Below, in pieces: positions 29,523-34,258 of a stretch of DNA of 34,258 nt. A program made the position numbers and the translations under genes. Below the pieces are notes generated by a model. That model was not told the DNA's origin. It worked only from the letters and a program-made list of their open reading frames with translations, and did not search any database. The DNA is from JABCPO02 sp963546185 (GTDB lineage Bacteria; Bacillota; Clostridia; TANB77; CAG-508): positions 1-34,258 of the forward strand of contig CAUULU010000004.1 in the NCBI GenBank assembly GCA_963546185.1, written 5' to 3'. Numbering within the stretch: position 1 is the first letter of the stretch; each line of letters opens with the position of its first letter.

Positions 29523-30198
29523 TTCTATATCCACCTTTTTCATCATCTCTTATGATTTTACCTTTTTCTATTTCTATAACTCTTTCATTCATACTATTAA
29601 CAATATCTTCAGCATGTGTTGCCATAACAACAGTTGTACCTCTTCTATTTATTTCTTTAAATAATGCCATAATATCCCAAGCTGTTTGTGGATCTAAATT
29701 ACCTGTAGGCTCATCTGCGATTATAACAGATGGGTTATTAACAAGTGCTCTTGCTATTGCAACTCTTTGTTGTTCTCCCCCTGATAATTCTTCTGGTTTC
29801 TTATCTGCCTTATCAGCAATTCCTACAAGTGCAAGAACCATAGGTACCTGTCTTTTAATATGTTTTTTACTCGCTCCTATCATATACATTGCAAATGCAA
29901 CATTATCATATACTGTTTTTTCAGCTATAAGCCTAAAGTCTTGAAATACAACTCCCATACTTCTTCTTAAATAAGGTATTTGTTTTCTTTTAAGCTTTGT
30001 TGTATCTGTACCATTTATATATATTTTTCCTGTTGTTGGGTCTTTTTCCTTTAATATCATTTTTATAATAGTAGATTTACCACTACCTGATGATCCTACT
30101 AGAAATACAAAATCACCATTGTTTATTGTAAATGTTGCATTTTGTATTGCTATTGAACCCTTGTCATATACTTTTGATACATTTTTAAATTCAATCAT
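29512..30198 (-). CDS. ftsE: Cell division ATP-binding protein FtsE
   Basis: 228-residue ABC ATPase partner of FtsX. Walker A FLVGSSGSGKSTIIKMILK, Q-loop GVVFQDFRLIAEKTVYDNV, signature LSGGEQQRVAIARAL, Walker B VIIADEPTGNLDP and H-loop VVMATHAEDIV are all canonical. It has no CGG codon and a single open frame. Starts at 30198, overlaps ftsX by 11 bases under the preferred ftsX start. Confidence 0.97.
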   Translation of the reverse strand: MIEFKNVSKVYDKGSIAIQNATFTINNGDFVFLVGSSGSGKSTIIKMILKEKDPTTGKIYINGTDTTKLKRKQIPYLRRSMGVVFQDFRLIAEKTVYDNVAFAMYMIGASKKHIKRQVPMVLALVGIADKADKKPEELSGGEQQRVAIARALVNNPSVIIADEPTGNLDPQTAWDIMALFKEINRRGTTVVMATHAEDIVNSMNERVIEIEKGKIIRDDEKGGYRSEI

Positions 30199-30242
30199 AT
30201 TTTCTCCATATTATAAATAAAATCTCTATATAATTATTACAT

Positions 30243-30280
30243 AACGAAAATGCTTTTGCAATTTTATATTGCATTTTCGT
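30243..30280. promoter_or_regulatory. Inverted repeat upstream of ftsE
   Basis: Perfect 10-base arms ACGAAAATGC and GCATTTTCGT. On the minus strand one arm overlaps a possible ftsE promoter (TTGCAA, about 17 bases, AATAAT). It may be an operator or part of a terminator pair. Confidence 0.35.
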
Positions 30281-30290
30281 AACAAAAGCA

Positions 30291-30330
30291 AAAATAGATA
30301 GAAATGCATTTTTTAAAGCTTTTCTATCTA
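30291..30330 (-). terminator. Terminator of the third M23 gene
   Basis: Minus strand TAGATAGAAA, loop, TTTCTATCTA followed by TTTTTGC; just after the stop at 30365. Confidence 0.7.
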
Positions 30331-30364
30331 TAAACATCTAAATATATTCTAAATTTTAATATTA

Positions 30365-31385
30365 TTACATTACATAACTTGTTGGATTTATTGGCTTACC
30401 ATTTATTCTTATCTCAAAATGAACATGGTTACCTGTTGATCTACCAGTAGATCCAACTCCTGCAATTGTTTGTCCTTTGCTAACTTTTTGTCCTAATGAC
30501 ACACTTATTGATGAATTATGCCCATATAGTGTTGAAATACCATTACCATGGTCTATTATTACCCTATTCCCGTAACTCTTATTACTATATAATACAGTTG
30601 TAACCGTACCTGATTCTGCTGCCATTACAGGTGTACCTTGTGGTGATGGGAAGTCAATACCACGGTGTCCTGGATATCCTAAATATCCTGCACTTACACG
30701 TGAACTATTAAGTGGTCTTCTAAAACTCAAGCTTCCAAGCATTGCACTTGCATTTGAACTTGAAGATTCAGAAACTGAACCCCCTCTTCTAATATTTTTA
30801 ACAATATTAGAATTTTGTTTTGTTATCTTAGTCTTATCTTTTTTACCTTTTTCTATACTTTCTGCTGTTGAAAATGCAAGTTGTTTTGCTTCTTCATATG
30901 AAATAATATATATTTCTTTAGTTTCTTCTTCTTCAACCTTAACTTCTTTTACATTTTTCTCTGTTTTAAGTTCTTCTATAAGTTTATCTCTTTCTTCCTT
31001 AGTTGAAACTTTTGCAAGAAGTTTATCATCTTCTTTAATATTATAATACTTATATTTCTTCTCTATTTTTTCTTCAACCTTTGCAAAAACATAGTCATCA
31101 TCAACATCAATATCTTCTTTGTCTACTAATCTTAATGAATATTTAAGTTTTTGTGGTAAAGTTGCAGAAATTACTGGTTCATGTAAGTCTTCTAATGTAT
31201 CTTTGATATCATGTTCAAATTTTTCCTTACTACTTACAAGTCCTATTTCTGTATCTCCGAAGTTCCACCATATATACTATTTTAAATTTCCATATCATAA
31301 ATCCTATAAAAATTGCTGTTACTAATAGTATTACTAGTATAAACCTAAAGGCATTACTGGTGTAATATTTAATCTTTTGCTTAAT
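30365..31385 (-). CDS. Membrane-anchored M23 peptidase, probable ATT start, one CGGA site
   Basis: 339 residues under the rule. A hydrophobic N-terminal anchor (RFILVILLVTAIFIGFMIW), then CGGA at 31256 (residue 43) giving YMVELGDTEIGLVSSKEKF, an extracellular lysine/glutamate-rich region (about 45-200), a Ser-rich linker and a complete M23 domain: SAGYLGYPGHRGIDFPS, SYGNRVIIDHGNGISTLYGH and GNHVHFEIRINGKP. The upstream frame is closed by TAG at 31389-31391 and contains no ATG, GTG or TTG before the membrane helix. The best start is ATT at 31385, six bases after AAGGAG. The first ATG after that would remove the membrane anchor. TAC GGG and ACG GTT are out of frame and unshifted. Confidence 0.85.
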
Positions 31386-31512
31386 AATCTACTCCTTCTT
31401 ACTATATCTAAATATATAGCATTTAAAATTATCAATATCCTTATTATATTATCATATAGGTAAAAAAAGTCAAGCAAAACTTAATTTTAGTATACATAAT
31501 TTCTTTAAAATG

Positions 31513-31541
31513 TTGTGTTTTTTCACATTTTATGCTATAAT
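31513..31541 (+). promoter_or_regulatory. Promoter of the repeat surface protein
   Basis: TTGTGT, 17 bases, TATAAT, 34 bases upstream of the ATG, which has AAAAGGAG at good spacing. Confidence 0.6.
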
Positions 31542-31574
31542 TTATTTATCTTTTGTAATGAAAAGGAGAAAATT

Positions 31575-33995
31575 ATGAATAATAAAAATTTAAAAAATAT
31601 GTTAACAAGGAAAATAATAGCATTTTTAACAATATTTACATTATTGTTAAATCTTATCATGCCATCATATGTTTTGGCTGAAGATATTCCAACTATTAAA
31701 CTTAATCTAAGTGATACATTTACTATAAATCCATATGATTATGTACATAAAGATTATAAGAATAAAGAACTTAATTTTAATATAACAAAAGCAAATGTTG
31801 CTACAATGGCGTTAGTAGAAAATTCTAAAAAAATAGTATTTACTGGAAAAGCAGAAGGTGATTCAGTTTTTACTATCTCATCTGAAGGTAGAGAATTGTA
31901 CAAGATTAATATAAATGTTAATCCAAACAATAGAATTGAAACTAGTAATTTAAATCCTGTAGAAAATAATGCAAATACAGATAATGAAAACATTGATCCA
32001 AATGGTCATATTATTAAATTAAATATAAATGGTGTATATAGTATAAATCCATATAACTATATACATAAAGATTACAAAAACAAAGAAATAAACTTTAATA
32101 TAACAGATACAAATGTTGTAAACATGAATTTAGATAGAGAAACAAAAAATCTTACTCTTAAAGGTTTACAAAATGGTAACTCAATCCTTACTATCTCATC
32201 TGAAGGTAAAGAATTATATAAGATTAATATAAATGTTAATGAAACTAATACTATAGAAACTAATAACTTAGATCCTATAGAAAATAATGCAGCATCAAGT
32301 GATGAAGATACAAGTGAAAATATTAAACCAAATATGCCTACTATTAAACTTAATATTAATGGTAACTACACTATAAGACCATATGATTATGTTCCAAAAG
32401 AATATCAAACTAATGGAAAAAGAATACATTTTAATATGTCTAGTAGTAATATAGCTACAATGAGTTTAAATAGAGAAACTAAAGAAATAACTTTTACAGG
32501 TGTTTCTAAAGGTTCTTCAGAATTCACAATCTCATCAGAAGGTAAAGAATTATACAAGATAGATATAAAGGTTAATGATAAGTACACACCAGAAGCACTT
32601 AACTTAAGACCTGTAAATACTGATAATAATCAAGCAAATAACCAAGATAATAACCAAAATGGTAATGGTAACAACAATGGTAATCAACCTGGTAACAAGG
32701 ATAACAACACACCTAATCCTAATCCAGATAATGGAAATAACAATACTCCTAATCCAGAACCAAAACCTAATACTGATAATAATGAAAATACAAATATGCC
32801 TACTGTTAAACTTAAAGTAGATAAAGATTATACTATAGATCCATATGATTATGTACATAAAGACTATAAGTATAAACAATTAGATTTTAATATAGCAAAC
32901 ACTTCTGTTGCTAAAATGGAAAAAGAAGGTAATAAAATCAAATTAGAAGGTGCTGGTAATGGTAATACTGTATTTACTATCTCATCTGAAGGTAAAGAAT
33001 TATACAAAATAAATATTAATGTTAATGACACAAATATAGTTGGTGCTAGCAACTTATCTCCTATAAAAGATAATGCTAACACTCCAGATAATAACAATAA
33101 TAACAACAATAATAATATTGATCCAAATGTAACACCAAATATGCCTACTATTAAGCTAAATGTTAATAAGGATTATACAATAAACCCATATAATTATGTA
33201 CATAAAGATTATAAATATAAACCATTACATTTTAATATAGCAAACACTTCTATTGCTACATCTTCTTTAAATAAAGAAACTAAATTAATAACATTTAAAG
33301 GTATTGGTAATGGTAATACAATATTTACTATTTCATCAGAAGGTAAAGAATTATACAAAATAAATATTGATGTTAATGACAAAAATATTGTTGGAGTTAG
33401 TAATTTAGATCCTATAAAGGATAATGCTAATACTCCAGACAATAACAATAATAACAACCAAAATCAAAAACCAGATAATAAACCAAATCCAGTACCTGAT
33501 AATAATAAAAATAACCAAGGTAATGGAAACAATAATCAAAATCAACAACCAAATATAAACAATAATCCAGGTAAACAAGATAATGGTAGTATAAATAACC
33601 ATGAATATGGAAATAGATATGTACCACATAACAACAATGGTAATGGTAATAATGATAATATACATCAAAATAATGGAAAAGTTATAGGAAGTAATGATAG
33701 AGAAACTACACCTATCCCTCCAACATCTGATCCATTAGCAGAATCTGGATATTATACTCCAAAAGGAGAAACTCCTAATAATCCAGAAAAACCTAATAAT
33801 GTTGATTTATCAAAAAATCCAAATACTAAACCAGTAAATCCTACACCAAATAAGGTTAGACCAAATGTTATACCTAGATCAGGTTTAGATTATACAATCT
33901 ATGGTGCAATTATACTTGGTATTGCTTTTGCAGGATTTGCATTAACTAAATATTTAAAATACAATAAAATATTTAAAGAACAAAAAACAAAATAA
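31575..33995 (+). CDS. Secreted five-repeat surface protein with sortase-like C-terminal signal (806 aa)
   Basis: The start at 31575 is chosen over 31515 because AAAAGGAG precedes it and a signal peptide begins directly (basic MNNKNLKNMLTRK, hydrophobic core, VLA then ED; cleavage about residue 35). Five repeats of about 80-85 residues follow, each starting like PTIKLN(x)nYTINPYDYVHKDYK and ending TISSEGKELYKININVN, a bacterial Ig-like (Big2-type) pattern. They are separated by linkers rich in Asn, Asp and Pro, longest after repeats 3 and 5. The C-terminus has IPRSG, a hydrophobic helix (IYGAIILGIAFAGFALTKYL) and a Lys tail, similar to LPxTG sorting signals. The gene has no CGG at all. It is probably a wall-anchored adhesin or structural protein; ligand unknown. 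Confidence 0.85.
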   Translation: MNNKNLKNMLTRKIIAFLTIFTLLLNLIMPSYVLAEDIPTIKLNLSDTFTINPYDYVHKDYKNKELNFNITKANVATMALVENSKKIVFTGKAEGDSVFTISSEGRELYKININVNPNNRIETSNLNPVENNANTDNENIDPNGHIIKLNINGVYSINPYNYIHKDYKNKEINFNITDTNVVNMNLDRETKNLTLKGLQNGNSILTISSEGKELYKININVNETNTIETNNLDPIENNAASSDEDTSENIKPNMPTIKLNINGNYTIRPYDYVPKEYQTNGKRIHFNMSSSNIATMSLNRETKEITFTGVSKGSSEFTISSEGKELYKIDIKVNDKYTPEALNLRPVNTDNNQANNQDNNQNGNGNNNGNQPGNKDNNTPNPNPDNGNNNTPNPEPKPNTDNNENTNMPTVKLKVDKDYTIDPYDYVHKDYKYKQLDFNIANTSVAKMEKEGNKIKLEGAGNGNTVFTISSEGKELYKININVNDTNIVGASNLSPIKDNANTPDNNNNNNNNNIDPNVTPNMPTIKLNVNKDYTINPYNYVHKDYKYKPLHFNIANTSIATSSLNKETKLITFKGIGNGNTIFTISSEGKELYKINIDVNDKNIVGVSNLDPIKDNANTPDNNNNNNQNQKPDNKPNPVPDNNKNNQGNGNNNQNQQPNINNNPGKQDNGSINNHEYGNRYVPHNNNGNGNNDNIHQNNGKVIGSNDRETTPIPPTSDPLAESGYYTPKGETPNNPEKPNNVDLSKNPNTKPVNPTPNKVRPNVIPRSGLDYTIYGAIILGIAFAGFALTKYLKYNKIFKEQKTK
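31689..33390 (+). repeat. Five tandem ~250-bp coding repeats
   Basis: Approximate repeat units: 31689-31923, 32009-32240, 32335-32577, 32797-33030 and 33145-33378. They share the protein pattern YDYVHKDYK near the start and SSEGKELYKI near the end. Units 4 and 5 are most alike; unit 3 is most diverged (VPKEYQTNGKR), so they are not recent exact copies. Confidence 0.8.
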
Positions 33996-34081
33996 AATTA
34001 AATAAATTGAATTAAGTAACAAAATAGTTTAAATAAAAATGAACGGAAAAATAATAAATAGTCAAATAATATAATATAAAG

Positions 34082-34108
34082 AAAAAGTGAGCTAAAACTC
34101 ACTTTTTT
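34082..34108. terminator. Bidirectional terminator between convergent genes
   Basis: AAAAAGTGAG, CTAAAA, CTCACTTTTT: 10-base-pair stem with A-run and T-run, usable on both strands. Confidence 0.85.
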
Positions 34109-34142
34109 CTTTTATAATAACAACTTAAACAAATAACTAAAT

Positions 34143-34258
34143 CTATCTTTTCCTATTTCTCTTCTTTATCCTCATTTGTTGTCTTTTCTTTGCCTCTATA
34201 TATTCTCTTCTTACTATCATTGTTGGCATTAATATTACAACTCCTAGTATTATATATA
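34143..34258 (-). CDS. C-terminal end of a membrane protein (partial)
   Basis: An open frame enters from the right edge on the minus strand and stops with TAG at 34143-34145. It reads a short hydrophobic stretch (YIILGVVILMPTMIV) followed by a very basic tail (RREYIEAKKRQQMRIKKRN). This looks like the last membrane helix and cytosolic end of a membrane protein. No family can be given. The shared terminator just beyond supports a real gene end here. Confidence 0.5.
   Translation of the reverse strand, partial: YIILGVVILMPTMIVRREYIEAKKRQQMRIKKRNRKR

Larger units (their letters stand above)
716..31259 (-). other. 45 in-frame CGGN recoding sites (+1 frameshift / quadruplet read as Gly)
   Basis: Plus-strand start positions of the four-base sites, all in minus-strand genes: 716, 873, 1244, 1314, 1369, 3788 (CGGT), 4011, 4506, 6019, 9575, 9771, 11305 (CGGG), 11705, 12381, 12406, 12458, 12723, 12986, 13197, 13879, 14234, 14298, 14931, 17908, 18284, 18864, 20303, 21167, 21177 (CGGG), 21421, 21509, 21585, 21746, 21798, 22132, 22451, 25966 (CGGT), 26096, 26115, 26146, 26198, 26229, 27566, 28643, 31256. 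All others are CGGA. At each site the upstream frame reads CGG, the downstream frame starts one base late, and the protein family expects Gly or continues seamlessly. Distances between consecutive sites, and from start and stop codons, are exact multiples of three once each CGGN counts as one codon. The decoding mechanism is inference. Confidence 0.9.

Noticed and set aside
716..31259. Widespread frame breaks as pseudogenes or a decaying genome
   Set aside because: All 45 breaks have one identical form, there are no in-frame stops, deletions or other indels in core genes, and the affected genes are essential.
716..31259. Frame breaks as sequencing or assembly errors inserting C before GG
   Set aside because: Such errors ignore reading frame. 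Here the inserted C always makes an in-frame CGG before a Gly codon, and never falls inside Trp, Arg or other GG-containing contexts. Only raw reads could exclude it fully.
716..31259. Simple reassignment of CGG to another amino acid (as reported for some bacteria)
   Set aside because: A triplet reassignment would not restore the frame; the +1 change is needed at every site in core genes.
716..31259. RNA editing that removes the C
   Set aside because: Out-of-frame CGGA with the same flanking base is left untouched, which an editing enzyme unaware of frame could not achieve. Not formally excluded without transcript reads.
31515..31574. Upstream ATG at 31515 for the repeat protein
   Set aside because: It overlaps the promoter and lacks a ribosome binding site; a signal peptide begins at 31575 after AAAAGGAG.
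32405..33668. Several long minus-strand frames inside the repeat protein gene
   Set aside because: They are low-complexity mirror images of the repeats, rich in Ile/Val/Leu, with no ribosome binding sites.
32590..33700. Repeated AAT/AAC-rich blocks as a CRISPR-like array
   Set aside because: They are in-frame Asn/Pro linker codons within one protein; there are no constant repeats with unique spacers.

Overview
This is a very AT-rich stretch of bacterial chromosome. Gene content and style (strong AGGAGG ribosome binding sites, FtsEX with M23 peptidases, a prepilin peptidase, rho-yqeG-pnp, a surface protein with a sortase-like tail) suggest an uncultivated, low-GC Gram-positive (Bacillota-like) organism. 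The genus cannot be named from sequence alone. Nearly all genes lie on the minus strand.

The main observation is a recoding rule. In 18 ordinary, mostly essential genes (pheT, pheS, alaS, hinT, pnp, dnaB, tilS, ftsX, yqeG, three M23 peptidases and others) the reading frame is broken 45 times. Every break has the same form: an in-frame CGG codon followed by one extra base (41 CGGA, 2 CGGG, 2 CGGT). Reading the four bases CGGN as one glycine (skip C, read GGN) restores a full-length protein in every case, with gene lengths exactly divisible by three, and usually restores a family-conserved glycine (HELGH, RPGMGKS, GPVAGV, GDIVPV, CGGPHV, FGFGLDR). About 17 CGG trinucleotides lying out of frame in core genes cause no break. 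A frame-blind sequencing error would not do this. No core gene contains an in-frame CGG read as a triplet, whereas CGT is used normally for Arg. I infer genome-wide +1 frameshifting or quadruplet decoding at CGG. Gene coordinates below are end to end under this rule.

Layout (minus strand unless stated): 1-6172 operon alaS-hinT-585-aa membrane protein-pheS-pheT (pheT runs off the left edge). 6337-6987 hemolysin III family gene (+). 7144-8890 accessory island of four small single-gene units, at least two HicB-like. 9002-10560 M3-like peptidase. 10687-16665 operon rho-yqeG-prepilin peptidase-M24 peptidase-pnp. 16861-17120 tRNA-Val, tRNA-Asp, tRNA-Phe. 17253-17540 small unknown gene. 17761-20384 ABC transporter. 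20570-23555 operon rplI-dnaB-tilS. 23756-25205 second accessory island. 25301-31385 cell-wall cluster of three M23 peptidases, ftsE, ftsX and a tail-anchored coiled-coil protein. 31575-33995 large secreted five-repeat protein (+). 34143-34258 the tail of a further minus-strand gene.

Three accessory-island genes carry an in-frame CGG that must be read as a normal triplet to keep the long frame, so they break the rule. They look like recent arrivals that the host code may mis-decode. No stretch above 300 bases lacks a gene; the gaps hold promoters and hairpin terminators, listed separately.
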